Positions 9,376-17,951 of a stretch of DNA of 64,000 bases are shown here, one piece after another (the first letter of the stretch is position 1; each line of letters begins with the position of its first letter). The stretch is from Mesorhizobium australicum WSM2073 (GTDB taxonomy: Bacteria > Pseudomonadota > Alphaproteobacteria > Rhizobiales > Rhizobiaceae). The position numbers and the translations under genes are program-made. Under the pieces are notes generated by a model that searched no databases, was not told the DNA's origin, and worked only from the letters and a program-made list of their open reading frames with translations. The DNA is taken from assembly GCF_000230995.2 (NCBI RefSeq), contig NC_019973.1, forward strand, positions 806,001 through 870,000, read 5' to 3'.

Positions 9376-10149
9376 ATGCTGCATCTCGTGCTCGACAAGA
9401 TCTCCATCCACTATGACGGCCAGCCGGCACCCGCCGTCGAGCACGTGTCGATCGGCGTTGCCAAGAACGATTTCGTCGTCCTTGTCGGCCGCTCCGGCTG
9501 CGGCAAGACCTCGCTGCTCAACGTCGCCGCCGGCCTGGTCATACCGGCGCGCGGCAGTGCCACGGTCAATGGCAAGCCGATCACCGGGCCCGGTTCGGAC
9601 CGGGCCGTGGTGTTCCAGAACGATGCGCTGTTTCCGTGGCTCACGGCGCGCGAGAACGTCGCCTTCGCGCTCAGGCTGCGCGGTGTGAGGCCAGCCGAAC
9701 GGGCGCGCCGCGCCGATGAACTGCTGGCGCTGGTCAAGCTCGCTGAAGCCGGCGACAAACGCATCTGGGAGCTGTCCGGCGGCATGCGCCAGCGTGTCGG
9801 CCTTGCCCGGGCGCTCGCCGCCGAACCCGAATTCCTGCTGCTCGACGAGCCGCTCGGCGCGCTCGACGCGCTGACGCGCGAGCGCATGCAGACGACGCTG
9901 CTCGACCTTTGGACGGCAAGCCATGCCGGCGTGCTGATGGTGACGCACGGCATCGAGGAGGCGTTGGTGCTCGCCACCCGCATCGTCGTGCTGGCGCCCG
10001 GCCCGGGCCGCGTGGTGCGAACCTTCGAGCCGAGCTTCTCCAGGCGTTACGCGGCAGGCGAGCCCATTCGCGCCATCAAGGCCGATCCGGCCTTTGCGGC
10101 GGCGCGCGGCGAACTGACCGACGCGATCTTCGAGGGAGAGGCGGCATGA
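9376..10149 (+). CDS. tauB: Taurine ABC transporter, ATP-binding protein
   Basis: A 257-residue ABC ATPase. Walker A is GRSGCGKTS (residues about 40-48), the Q-loop is in VVFQNDALFPW, the signature is LSGGMRQRVGLARAL, and Walker B is FLLLDEPLGALD with the H-loop VTHGIEEAL. This is the NrtD/SsuB/TauB subclass of nitrate-sulfonate-taurine importers. The ATG at 9376 was chosen because the family begins just before this point; the frame is open further upstream. It overlaps tauC by 4 bp, indicating translational coupling. Confidence 0.93.
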   Translation: MLHLVLDKISIHYDGQPAPAVEHVSIGVAKNDFVVLVGRSGCGKTSLLNVAAGLVIPARGSATVNGKPITGPGSDRAVVFQNDALFPWLTARENVAFALRLRGVRPAERARRADELLALVKLAEAGDKRIWELSGGMRQRVGLARALAAEPEFLLLDEPLGALDALTRERMQTTLLDLWTASHAGVLMVTHGIEEALVLATRIVVLAPGPGRVVRTFEPSFSRRYAAGEPIRAIKADPAFAAARGELTDAIFEGEAA

Positions 10150-11006
10150 CAATTTCCTCCTACACTGAACGGCCCGGTTCAAGGACAGACGAAACCGACG
10201 GCCTGTCGGTGCCCTGGTCGAGGCCACGGGCGAAACGGACGGGCGTTTCGGCGCGCATGGTCAGCGCCGCCACCATCCTGGCGGTGCTGGCGCTCTGGAC
10301 ACTGTCGGCCCGCCTGCAACTGGTGTCGCCGGTGTTCCTGCCCTCGCCGCTTGCCGTGTGGAACAAGTTCATCGTGGTCATCAGCGACGGCTTCGTCGAC
10401 GCGACGCTGCCGCAGCATGTCGTCGCCAGTCTGGGCCGCGTCTTTGCCGCGCTGGTCGCCGCCATCCTGGTCGGCGTGCCGGTGGGGCTCGCCATAGGCA
10501 TCAGCACGGTGGGGCGCGGCATCTTCGATCCGCTGCTCGAATTCCTGCGGCCGATCCCGCCGCTGGCCTATCTGCCTCTGGTCATCATCTGGTTCGGCAT
10601 CGGCGAGCCGTCGAAGATCCTGGTGATCGCCATCGCCATGCTGGCGCCGGTCGCGCTGTCGACCGCCTCGGGCGTCCGCGGCGTCTCGCGGGAGCGCGTC
10701 AACGCCGCGCGTTCGCTTGGTGCGACTCGACGCCAAGTGGTCCGCCACGTGATCCTGCCCAGCGCCCTGCCCTCGATCCTGACCGGCCTGCGCATCGCGC
10801 TCGGCGCCGGCTGGTCGACACTGGTCGCGGCCGAGCTGGTGGCGGCGACGCGCGGGCTTGGCTTCATGATCCAGTCGGCGGCCCAGTTCCTCGTCACCGA
10901 CGTGGTGATCATGGGCATATTGGTGATCGCGGCCATCGCCTTCGTGCTCGAATTCACCATCCGCAGCATCGAGCGCGTGCTGGTCCCATGGGCGGGGCGG
11001 GAATGA
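10146..11006 (+). CDS. tauC: Taurine ABC transporter, permease protein
   Basis: A 286-residue inner-membrane permease of the BPD_transp_1 family with about six helices. The cytoplasmic EAA loop is seen as NAARSLGATRRQVVRHVILPSALP, which docks on the ATPase. The N-terminal 30 residues are polar, as usual for TauC/SsuC. The gene starts at the ATG overlapping the tauB stop. With tauA and tauB it forms a complete importer for taurine or other alkanesulfonates; substrate is inferred from the high similarity of the binding protein to TauA. Confidence 0.92.
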   Translation: MTISSYTERPGSRTDETDGLSVPWSRPRAKRTGVSARMVSAATILAVLALWTLSARLQLVSPVFLPSPLAVWNKFIVVISDGFVDATLPQHVVASLGRVFAALVAAILVGVPVGLAIGISTVGRGIFDPLLEFLRPIPPLAYLPLVIIWFGIGEPSKILVIAIAMLAPVALSTASGVRGVSRERVNAARSLGATRRQVVRHVILPSALPSILTGLRIALGAGWSTLVAAELVAATRGLGFMIQSAAQFLVTDVVIMGILVIAAIAFVLEFTIRSIERVLVPWAGRE

Positions 11007-11019
11007 TCGGAAAAGGAGA

Positions 11020-11214
11020 ATGACGATGACCCATTCCACCGCCGTGTTGTTTGCCCATGTCGGCGCCTGGCTGCTCGGCCTTGCTTCCGACGAGAACGCG
11101 GCAAGTGACGACAGCCCGCGCTCGCCGGCGCCGGTCCATCTCCGCGCCGGGCGCGATCGCCTGCCACCTCGCGACGAGAGTTTTTACTGGGCCTGGCAGT
11201 ACTGGTCGCAGTGA
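11020..11214 (+). CDS. Small hypothetical protein at the end of the tau operon
   Basis: A 64-codon frame starting 13 bp after the tauC stop with AAGGAG at 11012-11018 just upstream of the ATG. The N-terminus is mildly hydrophobic (AVLFAHVGAWLLGLA) and the rest is polar, ending in FYWAWQYWSQ. I do not recognise it. Position and ribosome-binding site suggest it is translated with tauABC; it is far too short to be the missing taurine dioxygenase. Confidence 0.45.
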   Translation: MTMTHSTAVLFAHVGAWLLGLASDENAASDDSPRSPAPVHLRAGRDRLPPRDESFYWAWQYWSQ

Positions 11215-11265
11215 ACGCAGTCGCCACGGGCGGCGCGCTCAGCAGCGGGCGCGCTTGCTCGAAAA

Positions 11266-11451
11266 TCAACCATGCCCACGGTTCGCCCATACCAGGCCGG
11301 CCAGGCCGACCAGCATGGCGGCGAGTCCGATATAGAGCCATTGCGATTGGCCGGTCATGAAGCTGCCGCCGACCACGCCGATCCCTTGCAGCGACCACAA
11401 CGCACCGATCGCCAGCACAATCAACGCCAGCAGATTTTTGGTCAGTCTCAT
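11266..11451 (-). CDS. Small two-helix membrane protein
   Basis: A 61-residue protein with two clear membrane segments: LLALIVLAIGALWSLQGIGV near residues 7-26 and LYIGLAAMLVGLAGLVWA near residues 39-56. The positive start MRLTKN suggests an N-in topology. I know similar short inner-membrane proteins of unknown function in rhizobia, but give no name. It is transcribed towards the tau operon end and is preceded by a free intergenic region that can hold its promoter. Confidence 0.65.
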   Translation of the reverse strand: MRLTKNLLALIVLAIGALWSLQGIGVVGGSFMTGQSQWLYIGLAAMLVGLAGLVWANRGHG

Positions 11452-11760
11452 TGTCGGATCTCGCTTTCCCAGTCGATCGAGAGCGGCGCCACAGCCGCGA
11501 TGAAAGAGCCAAAGGAAGTGGCTCGATCCCAGCGGTTTCTACTTGGAGATTAATCCCGGATCTTGTCAAACGGATCTCGGATATCGGCACGAACATCATC
11601 GATAACTGATAAAATCTGGTCCGAAAATCCCTGACAAACTGTTACCCCCTGACTCCAAACGTGTGATCTTGCCATGGAACCGCCAGATCACTGCCGCATT
11701 TCCTGCCTTATTTCCCACCTAACGGCTTGGGTCTGTCAAAAACGGAGCCATCCCCCAAAT
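11452..11760. other. 309-bp divergent intergenic region
   Basis: Between the small membrane protein gene (leftward) and the RlpA-like gene (rightward). It is AT-richer around 11555-11640, as expected for promoters, but no specific operator or RNA element could be recognised. Confidence 0.4.
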
Positions 11761-12129
11761 ATGAAGACCACGAAACAGACCGCGCTTGTCGCGGTAACGA
11801 TCGCTGCTGGCCTGATGGTCGGCGCCTCCGCCACTTCGGCAACCGCCGCCGCCGGTCAGTGTGGCCGCGCTTCCTGGTACGCGCTGCACTCGAGGACCGC
11901 ATCGGGCGAGCGTATGAACCCCTCGGCGATGACCGCCGCCCACCGCACGCTGCCTTTCGGCACCAAATTGCGGGTCACCAACAAGAACAACGGCCGCAGC
12001 GTCGTCGTGCGCATCAACGATCGCGGTCCCTTCATCAAGGGCCGGGTGCTCGACCTGTCGAAAGGCGCCGCCGGCCAGCTCGGCTTCATCGGCTCCGGGC
12101 AGACCTCCGTCTGCATGGCGCGCGTCTGA
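11761..12129 (+). CDS. Septal ring RlpA-like exported protein
   Basis: A 122-residue secreted protein made of a signal peptide ([20 protein letters not shown], cleavage near ATA-AA) followed by a single double-psi beta-barrel domain of the RlpA family: [20 protein letters not shown], then [15 protein letters not shown] and [19 protein letters not shown]. RlpA proteins act on denuded glycan strands at the septum in some bacteria; this short version lacks a SPOR domain and a lipobox, so activity is uncertain. The ATG at 11761 was chosen to place the signal peptide at the N-terminus. Two cysteines near the ends of the domain may pair. Confidence 0.88.
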   Translation: MKTTKQTALVAVTIAAGLMVGASATSATAAAGQCGRASWYALHSRTASGERMNPSAMTAAHRTLPFGTKLRVTNKNNGRSVVVRINDRGPFIKGRVLDLSKGAAGQLGFIGSGQTSVCMARV

Positions 12130-12140
12130 TCTGATCGTCT

Positions 12141-12183
12141 CCTGACCATGATCCCTTCCGACCGCAGGACCATCATGGTCAGG
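12141..12183 (+). terminator. Hairpin after the RlpA-like gene
   Basis: A perfect 12-bp inverted repeat, CCTGACCATGAT at 12141-12152 with its complement at 12172-12183, starts 11 bp after the stop codon. No T-run follows, so it is either a stem protecting the mRNA end or a weak terminator. Confidence 0.35.
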
Positions 12184-12394
12184 TCGCCGCGAAAGCCTGA
12201 CACATATCCTACACATTTCGGCACTGCACATTGAGCCGGCTGGGCCGGCCGTGCCGGGTTTTCAAGGCTTTCGGCGAAAGAAGCATTTGGTCACGCCACG
12301 TGACGTATTGCATCGCAGCAATTAGTTGTTAACTTCCCCGCGAGACATCTAGGGCTCGGCGCTGATCGTCGTCCCTTCGGTCGCGGGGTAACGT

Positions 12395-13672
12395 ATGTTC
12401 TACCAGCTCTACGAAATGAACCACGCGGCCCTGCAGCCGGCGCGGGTCTATGCCGACGCGGTCCGGTTGTTCTACTCCAACCCGCTCAACCCCGTTTCGC
12501 ATACGCCCTGGGGCCGTTCGATCGCCGCCGGCGCCGAACTGTTCGAGCGCACCACGCGCCGCTACGGCAAGCCGCGATTCGGCCTGGCCAAGACGGTGGT
12601 CGACTGGAAGAGCGTCGCGGTCACCGAGAAGACCGTCTGGTCGAAGCCGTTCTGCAATCTCGTCCGGTTCGAGCGCGCCGTTCCCCCCGGGCGCAAGGCC
12701 GACCCGAAGCTTTTGATCGTGGCGCCGATGTCGGGCCATTATGCCACGCTGCTGCGCGGCACGGTCGAGGCGATGCTGCCCTATGCCGATGTCCATATCA
12801 CCGACTGGGTCGACGCCCGCATGGTGCCGCTGGCCGATGGCAGCTTCGATCTCGACGACTATATCGACTACGTCATCGACATGCTGCACACGCTGGGTCC
12901 GGACACGCATGTGATGGCCGTGTGCCAGCCTTCCGTGCCGGTGCTTGCGGCGGTGGCGCTGATGGAGGCGAAGGGCGATCCCTTCGTGCCTTCGACGATG
13001 ACCCTGATGGGCGGGCCGATCGACACCCGCCGCAACCCGACCGCCGTCAATCTGCTGGCCGAGGAAAAGGGCATCGACTGGTTCCGCGACAACGTCGTCA
13101 TGCGCGCGCCCTGGCCAGTGCCGGGCTTCGGCCGCGAGGTCTATCCCGGTTTCCTGCAGCTTTCGGGCTTCATGAGCATGAACCTCGACCGCCACATCAT
13201 CGCCCACAAGGAATTCTTCATGAACCTTGTGAAGCACGATGGCGACAATGCCGAAAAACACCGCGACTTCTATGACGAATATCTGGCGGTGATGGATCTG
13301 ACGGCGGAGTTTTATCTGCAGACGGTCGACACGGTCTTCGTGCGCCATGCGCTGCCCAAGGGCGAGATGACGCATCGCGGCACCAGGATCGATCCGTCCG
13401 TCATACGCAACGTTGCCCTGTTCACGGTCGAGGGCGAGAACGACGACATTTCGGGTCTTGGCCAGACCAGGGCGGCGCAGGATTTGTGCGTCAACATCCC
13501 CGCCGACAAGAAGGCCCACTACATGCAGCCGGCAGTCGGCCATTACGGCGTCTTCAACGGCTCGCGCTTCCGCTCCGAGATCGTGCCGCGCATCGTCGAC
13601 TTCATCACCAGCTATGGCCGCCAGAACCGCGTCGCGGTGAAGCCGAAGCTGGTGCGCACCGCCAAGCGGTAG
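12395..13672 (+). CDS. phaZ: Intracellular polyhydroxybutyrate depolymerase
   Basis: A 425-residue protein of the intracellular PHB depolymerase family. The N-terminus MFYQLYEMNHAALQPARVYA is typical. The nucleophile is Cys177 in AVCQPSVPVLA, taking the place of serine in a lipase box, with the other triad members probably in EGENDDISG (Asp) and AVGHYGVFNG (His). It mobilises stored PHB granules to 3-hydroxybutyrate oligomers or monomers in the cytoplasm, a carbon-reserve pathway common in rhizobia. The gene stands alone with its own upstream region; no phaC or phasin gene is adjacent. Confidence 0.95.
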   Translation: MFYQLYEMNHAALQPARVYADAVRLFYSNPLNPVSHTPWGRSIAAGAELFERTTRRYGKPRFGLAKTVVDWKSVAVTEKTVWSKPFCNLVRFERAVPPGRKADPKLLIVAPMSGHYATLLRGTVEAMLPYADVHITDWVDARMVPLADGSFDLDDYIDYVIDMLHTLGPDTHVMAVCQPSVPVLAAVALMEAKGDPFVPSTMTLMGGPIDTRRNPTAVNLLAEEKGIDWFRDNVVMRAPWPVPGFGREVYPGFLQLSGFMSMNLDRHIIAHKEFFMNLVKHDGDNAEKHRDFYDEYLAVMDLTAEFYLQTVDTVFVRHALPKGEMTHRGTRIDPSVIRNVALFTVEGENDDISGLGQTRAAQDLCVNIPADKKAHYMQPAVGHYGVFNGSRFRSEIVPRIVDFITSYGRQNRVAVKPKLVRTAKR

Positions 13673-13829
13673 ACGGTTTGAAACGGAACCGGCCGCCGGT
13701 CCGATTTGTTGCACAAGTGCCGCTCTGCCTCCCCGCGGGTAACCATGCTGCAAATCAGGCCGACGTCGTAATTGACACGGAGTGTAAATCGCCCTTAACG
13801 TTTCGTTAACAACAGGGCGAGCGGGGACA

Positions 13830-14444
13830 ATGAATTCCTCAACCATGCGAAGGCTGCGCGTATGCGCGGCAGCAGGGCTGGCGTTAACGGGGGGCTGGAT
13901 GGCACCGGCCTGGGCTTCGGGCGCCATGGCGACCGGGGGCCTCACCTCGCAGCCGATCGGCCACTACGATTTCTGCAAGCAGCGTCCGGGCGAATGTTCG
14001 ATCCGCCCGGCCAATCTCGCGCCGGCGGTGCTGACGGACGGGTTGATGCGCAAGATGGTCAACGTCACCGCCAGGGTCAATGCCGCCGTCAAGCCGATGA
14101 GCGACATGGACATCTACGGCAAGGACGAGGTCTGGGCCTATCCGGACAAGGGCGTCGGCGACTGCGAGGACTATGTGCTGGAGAAGCGGCGCCAGCTGTC
14201 CCACATGGGCATGTCGCTCGCCGATCTCCTGATAACCGTGGTCCGCAAGCCCGACGGTGAAGGCCACGCCGTGCTGACGGTGCGCACCGACGGCGGCGAC
14301 TATGTGCTGGACAATCTGACCGACAAGGTCAAGTTCTGGGACCAGACCGGCTACCGCTTCCTCAAGCGCCAGGCGATCGACAACACCGGCCGCTGGGTCT
14401 CGATCCGCGGCGGCCAGCAGGTTCTGGTCGGCTCGGTGCAGTAG
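13830..14444 (+). CDS. Transglutaminase-like cysteine peptidase (BTLCP family)
   Basis: A 204-residue exported protein with a signal peptide (hydrophobic run within residues 10-30) and a bacterial transglutaminase-like cysteine proteinase domain. The proposed catalytic triad is Cys112 in KGVGDCEDYVLEK, His146 in GEGHAVLTVRT and Asp161 in DYVLDNL. The family (DUF920/BTLCP) includes LapG, which cleaves an adhesin, but most members in rhizobia are stand-alone and of unknown substrate. No LapD-like gene is present in this window. It is monocistronic, preceded by an AT-richer stretch at 13755-13825. Confidence 0.9.
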   Translation: MNSSTMRRLRVCAAAGLALTGGWMAPAWASGAMATGGLTSQPIGHYDFCKQRPGECSIRPANLAPAVLTDGLMRKMVNVTARVNAAVKPMSDMDIYGKDEVWAYPDKGVGDCEDYVLEKRRQLSHMGMSLADLLITVVRKPDGEGHAVLTVRTDGGDYVLDNLTDKVKFWDQTGYRFLKRQAIDNTGRWVSIRGGQQVLVGSVQ

Positions 14445-14759
14445 GGCCATAGCGGGGCACCTGCCTGAGGCGGCGCCACCCCGGCGCTGCCATACCGTTA
14501 CATTCTGCACGTTGCGAAGCTCGCAGATCGCGGCATGGATCCTCGGGGCTGCGCGTCCGCTTCGCTCCCGCTCCGCCCGTGGATGATGAACCGTGGAGGT
14601 TCCGCAATCCCTGGGGCCTCTGCCATTGCCGCACTGCCTTGACCCACGGCTCCCTTTGGGGACCCTCCAGAAAATTTCCGCATCCCTCCGTGAACCATTT
14701 CCGTTCGCCCGGCGACACACAGCCGTGAACCGAACCAACCCAAATCATGGAGACTTCAA
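14445..14759. other. 315-bp intergenic region without a visible gene
   Basis: No supported coding frame. The last 20 bases hold the ribosome-binding site (GGAG at 14746-14749) of the following small gene. No hairpin with a T-run or repeat was recognised. Confidence 0.4.
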
Positions 14760-14999
14760 ATGACTGCTTTTCTGCGCAACACGCTTCTCGCCGCCGCCGC
14801 CGTTTCGGCGCTCACCGGATCAGCTCTGGCCGGGCAGACCATTCCAAGCTGCGCCAACACCAACCTCAACGATTTGTGGGCCGGCCGCTGTTGCGGCGAG
14901 GCCGGCGCGTCGGACTGCCTGGGCGGTGGCAATGGCGGCCAGGGCCATGGCGACCATGGTCGTGGCGGCAATGCCGGCAGCACGGCCGGCAAGAATTGA
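14760..14999 (+). CDS. Small exported Cys/Gly/His-containing protein
   Basis: A 79-residue protein with a clear signal peptide (FLRNTLLAAAAVSALTGSALA, cleavage near ALA-GQ). The mature part of about 55 residues has four cysteines (one, then a CC pair, then one) followed by a Gly/His/Asp-rich tail (GGQGHGDHGRGG). This composition could bind a metal, but no family is recognised and the role is unknown. A GGAG ribosome-binding site precedes the ATG. It is the last plus-strand gene before the minus-strand XRE-Smr-MltA block. Confidence 0.6.
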   Translation: MTAFLRNTLLAAAAVSALTGSALAGQTIPSCANTNLNDLWAGRCCGEAGASDCLGGGNGGQGHGDHGRGGNAGSTAGKN

Positions 15000-15044
15000 T
15001 CGCACCACGGCTGCCCGCCGGCTGCTCGCCGGCGGGCACTGTCT

Positions 15045-15413
15045 CTACGATCGCCGGCCCAATGCGGCGCGGATCGACGCGGTGATGCGCAGAAGCTCGG
15101 CCTCGTCGAGTTTCTCGATGGTCTCGGCCAGAAGATTGGCAAGTTCGGTGGCGGCGGGGGACAGGCCCGACGTATCGAGTTTCACCCGCGGATGCGAGGT
15201 TTCGGCCAGCCGCGCCAGCTCCTCGGCATCGTCCCAGATGATGTTGAAATAACCGATGATCTTCTGGATCAGCGTCCAGGTCGGCGCGCCGCGCCGGCCA
15301 TGCTCGAGCGCCGAGAGATAGGCGGCGCTGACGCCGATCGCCGCCGCCATGTCCTTCTGGCTGACGCCGCGCTCGGCCCGCAGCGCCCGCAGCCGCTCGC
15401 CGAACGGCGTCAC
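15045..15413 (-). CDS. XRE family helix-turn-helix regulator
   Basis: A 122-residue regulator with an N-terminal Cro/CI-type HTH: FGERLRALRAERGVSQKDMA then SAAYLSALEHGRRGAPTW. The remainder (IIGYFNIIWDDAEELARLAE and a helical C-terminus) matches the small XRE protein that follows smr and mltA in many Rhizobiales. The start is GTG at 15411-15413, overlapping the smr stop by 4 bp, which indicates coupling. Its targets are unknown. Confidence 0.88.
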   Translation of the reverse strand: MTPFGERLRALRAERGVSQKDMAAAIGVSAAYLSALEHGRRGAPTWTLIQKIIGYFNIIWDDAEELARLAETSHPRVKLDTSGLSPAATELANLLAETIEKLDEAELLRITASIRAALGRRS

Positions 15414-15940
15414 GAGCGCGCCCGCCGCAGCCTGACATAAAGCGCGCCCGAGCCGCCATGGTTGCGGGCGGCATGGTCGTGGCTGGAGACCAGCGGCCGG
15501 AACGCGGGTGTCGACAGCCAGGCCGGCACGGCGCGCCGCAAGATGCCATCGCCGCCCGAGGAAGACCCCTTGCCGGTGATGACCAGCACATAGCGGACGC
15601 CGCCGGCATGCGCCCGGTGCAGGAACGAGAACAGCAGCGAATAGGCCTCGTCCTGCGTCATGCCGTGCAGGTCGACGCGGCCCTCGATCGGCAGCCGGCC
15701 TTTTTGCAGCTTGTCCAGCGTCGGCTCGTCGAGCCGGTGCGTGACATGCTGGATTTTCGGTTTTGCAACAGCCGTCGCGTTGGCGGCGGGCTGGACCGGC
15801 TGCGCCGGTGTCGGCCTGGCATCGACGGCCATGTCCGGAATGTCGACGGCGGCGCGGCCCTTGAGCGGCTTGGCGGTGCGCGCCACCAGGTTCCACAGCA
15901 CCCGGTCGTCGTCGCTGAGTTTATCCCCGCGCTTGCTCAT
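15410..15940 (-). CDS. Smr/MutS family protein
   Basis: A 176-residue protein with a disordered, Ala/Pro-rich N-terminal half and a C-terminal Smr domain: GRVDLHGMTQDEAYSLLFSF, then VRYVLVITGKGS and the ending GGSGALYVRLRR. Stand-alone Smr domains can act as DNA- or RNA-nicking endonucleases; the present role is not known. It overlaps the upstream mltA stop and the downstream XRE gene by 4 bp each, so the three are translated from one message. Confidence 0.92.
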   Translation of the reverse strand: MSKRGDKLSDDDRVLWNLVARTAKPLKGRAAVDIPDMAVDARPTPAQPVQPAANATAVAKPKIQHVTHRLDEPTLDKLQKGRLPIEGRVDLHGMTQDEAYSLLFSFLHRAHAGGVRYVLVITGKGSSSGGDGILRRAVPAWLSTPAFRPLVSSHDHAARNHGGSGALYVRLRRARS

Positions 15941-17037
15941 CTTGCGCCCCGGGCCAGCGCGCGCGGCACCAGCGCATAAAAATCGGCGGCGTTGCGCACC
16001 ACGCCGGCGATCTCGCCGGCGGCATCGCCCGAGCCGGCGAACAGGTCGCCCCGCGCCGGCCCTGTTATGGCCGAGCCGGTGTCCTGTGCGATCATCAGCC
16101 GCCGGAACGGGTTTTTGTCGAAGGCGGTGAGCGTCGGCGCGTCGATGAAAAAGGGCGTGCCGAATGTGTGCAGCAGCCGGTCGACTGCCATCGAGCGGCC
16201 CGGCGTCAGCGGCACCTTGGCGGCGGCGATCGGACCGAGCGCGGCATCATCCACTGCAGCCTCGCGGAAGAAGATGTAGGAGCGGTTTTGCCACAGGATC
16301 TCGTCGACCCGCCCAGGATGCGCCTTGAACCAGGCGCGGATCGACTGCATGGTCACGTCGGCCAGCGGGATTTCGCCGAGCCCGCTCAGGATTTTGCCGG
16401 GACCCGTAAAGCGCTGGCCTGACTTGGCGGCGTAGGTGACGCGGCAAAGCCGCCCGTCGGTCATGACAAGCCGGGCCGCGCCTTGGACATGGATGAAGAA
16501 GGCATCGACCTTGTCGGCCAGCCAGGCAATCTCCAGCCCCTGGCCGGCGAGCGCTCCGCGCTCGATCGCGCCACGGTCGGGATATTCGGCCAGCCCGTCG
16601 GCGGTCCGGCGCGCGAAGGCGAGGTAAGGATCCATCCCGGCGGGCCGGTTGGCGTCGTCGACATCGACGAGATCGGCCGGACGCGACAGCAGCGGCACGG
16701 CAAAATGCTCCGTCCGCACCGGCGAGGCCTCGACTTGCGGTTCGTAGAAACCGGTGACGAGGCCGGCGCCAGTTTCGGGCCGGACCAGCATGGGGACAAA
16801 ATGGCGCTCGAAGAAGGCGCGCGCTTCGGACGAACTGGCGGCGGGGGCTTCGCGGGCCTGCGCATAGGCCTCGGCGAAGGCGCCGAAGTCGACGCCCAGC
16901 GCGCCGCTGCGATAGGGTTTTACCGGCACATGGAAGGCGGACCGGGCAAAGGCGGCGAAAGCCGGCAGATGGTCGTCGTCGCCCCAGCCGGGCAGGTCGC
17001 CGAAGGACCTTTCAACAAGGAGAGGCGACAGCGACAC
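15937..17037 (-). CDS. mltA: Membrane-bound lytic murein transglycosylase A
   Basis: A 366-residue MltA-family enzyme, which cleaves the glycan strands of murein with formation of 1,6-anhydro-MurNAc. The MltA domain is seen as GLVTGFYEPQVEAS, IEIAWL-like segment LEIAWLADKVDAFFIHVQG and the C-terminal 3D domain AQDTGSAITGPARGDLFAG, which holds the catalytic aspartate. The only available start is GTG at 17035-17037, 21 bp after the Tim44-like gene. Unlike E. coli MltA, no signal peptide or lipobox is seen, which is odd for a periplasmic enzyme. Confidence 0.93.
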   Translation of the reverse strand: MSLSPLLVERSFGDLPGWGDDDHLPAFAAFARSAFHVPVKPYRSGALGVDFGAFAEAYAQAREAPAASSSEARAFFERHFVPMLVRPETGAGLVTGFYEPQVEASPVRTEHFAVPLLSRPADLVDVDDANRPAGMDPYLAFARRTADGLAEYPDRGAIERGALAGQGLEIAWLADKVDAFFIHVQGAARLVMTDGRLCRVTYAAKSGQRFTGPGKILSGLGEIPLADVTMQSIRAWFKAHPGRVDEILWQNRSYIFFREAAVDDAALGPIAAAKVPLTPGRSMAVDRLLHTFGTPFFIDAPTLTAFDKNPFRRLMIAQDTGSAITGPARGDLFAGSGDAAGEIAGVVRNAADFYALVPRALARGAR

Positions 17038-17058
17038 CGGAGCCTGCCTTTGCCGGAC

Positions 17059-17766
17059 TCAGTCTTCTTCTTCGGTGGCGACGAGCTTCCAGTTCGGATC
17101 GCGCGAGCGTGTGTCGCGGGCGAAGGTCCAGACATCCTTGACCTCGGCCACTGTCTCGGGATCGCCGTCGATGACCGTACCGGCCTGGTCGCGCGTCGCC
17201 GAGATCAGCTCGCTGATGATGCGCAGCGTCACATGCGCCTCGCCGCCCTTCATCTCGGCCGAGACGATGTCGGCCTTGTCGATGCCGACGAAGGAGGACT
17301 GGATCTTTTCCGACTTGGCCTCGCGCTCGCCGATCGCGGCGACGAAGCCGTCATAGACCTCGCGCGACAGAAGGTTCTTCAGCGTTTTGCGGTCGCCGTC
17401 GGCATAGGCCATGACGATCATTTCGTAAGCCATCTTGGCGCCGTCGACGAACCCCTTGGGATCGAAGGAGGGGTCGTTGTCCTTGATCGCGCGCAGGCCC
17501 TTGTTGAGATCGGTGTCGGGCTTGGCGAAGGCGTCGATGGCCGTATAGGCGTCGGCCGGCGCCGGCTCGCCGGGCGCCCGCTTGCGCGGCAGCGAAACGA
17601 CATTCTCGGGCTTCTGCGTGGCGTCCTTGTCGGTGCGCGCCGCCGTGTAGGGGTCGAAGGGCGGCCGTTCGCTACCGGTCCGGCGGCCCAGCACGTTGCG
17701 CAGCTGGAAGAAGATCACCACCGCCGCGATCAGGAAGAAAATCGTGCCGAAGTCGAAGAAGCCCAT
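17059..17766 (-). CDS. Tim44-like domain protein (TimA)
   Basis: A 235-residue inner-membrane protein. One N-terminal membrane helix (FGTIFFLIAAVVIFFQLRNVLG) is followed by a charged linker and a C-terminal Tim44-like domain (residues about 90-235; GLRAIKDNDPSFDPKGFVDGAK at its start). Bacterial TimA proteins are related to the mitochondrial import motor subunit Tim44; their function in bacteria is unclear. ATG at 17764-17766 is chosen over a TTG four codons upstream because the family begins MGFFD. It leads the Tim44-mltA-smr-XRE operon and is divergent from fxsA. Confidence 0.9.
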   Translation of the reverse strand: MGFFDFGTIFFLIAAVVIFFQLRNVLGRRTGSERPPFDPYTAARTDKDATQKPENVVSLPRKRAPGEPAPADAYTAIDAFAKPDTDLNKGLRAIKDNDPSFDPKGFVDGAKMAYEMIVMAYADGDRKTLKNLLSREVYDGFVAAIGEREAKSEKIQSSFVGIDKADIVSAEMKGGEAHVTLRIISELISATRDQAGTVIDGDPETVAEVKDVWTFARDTRSRDPNWKLVATEEED

Positions 17767-17951
17767 ATTTTCCGCCAATCAATCCCTGCCTCTAGGCCGG
17801 ACCGTCCAGCCCAGCAGGCCGCGGTCGCATAGCGTTCACCATTCAAAGCATATAGAACGCAAGGCGCAATCATTCAAATCAAAGGCAGGCATACCTATCT
17901 AACAGCCTCCGTGCCAGCGGCGATTGGCCGCCAGCGGGACAAAACAATTGA

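Noticed and set aside
8236..10227. 663-codon open frame antisense to tauA and tauB
   Set aside because: Composition is a mirror of the two real genes and it spans the gap between them without any domain.
12329..13945. Long open frame antisense to phaZ
   Set aside because: His/Arg-rich mirror frame; phaZ on the other strand is unambiguous.
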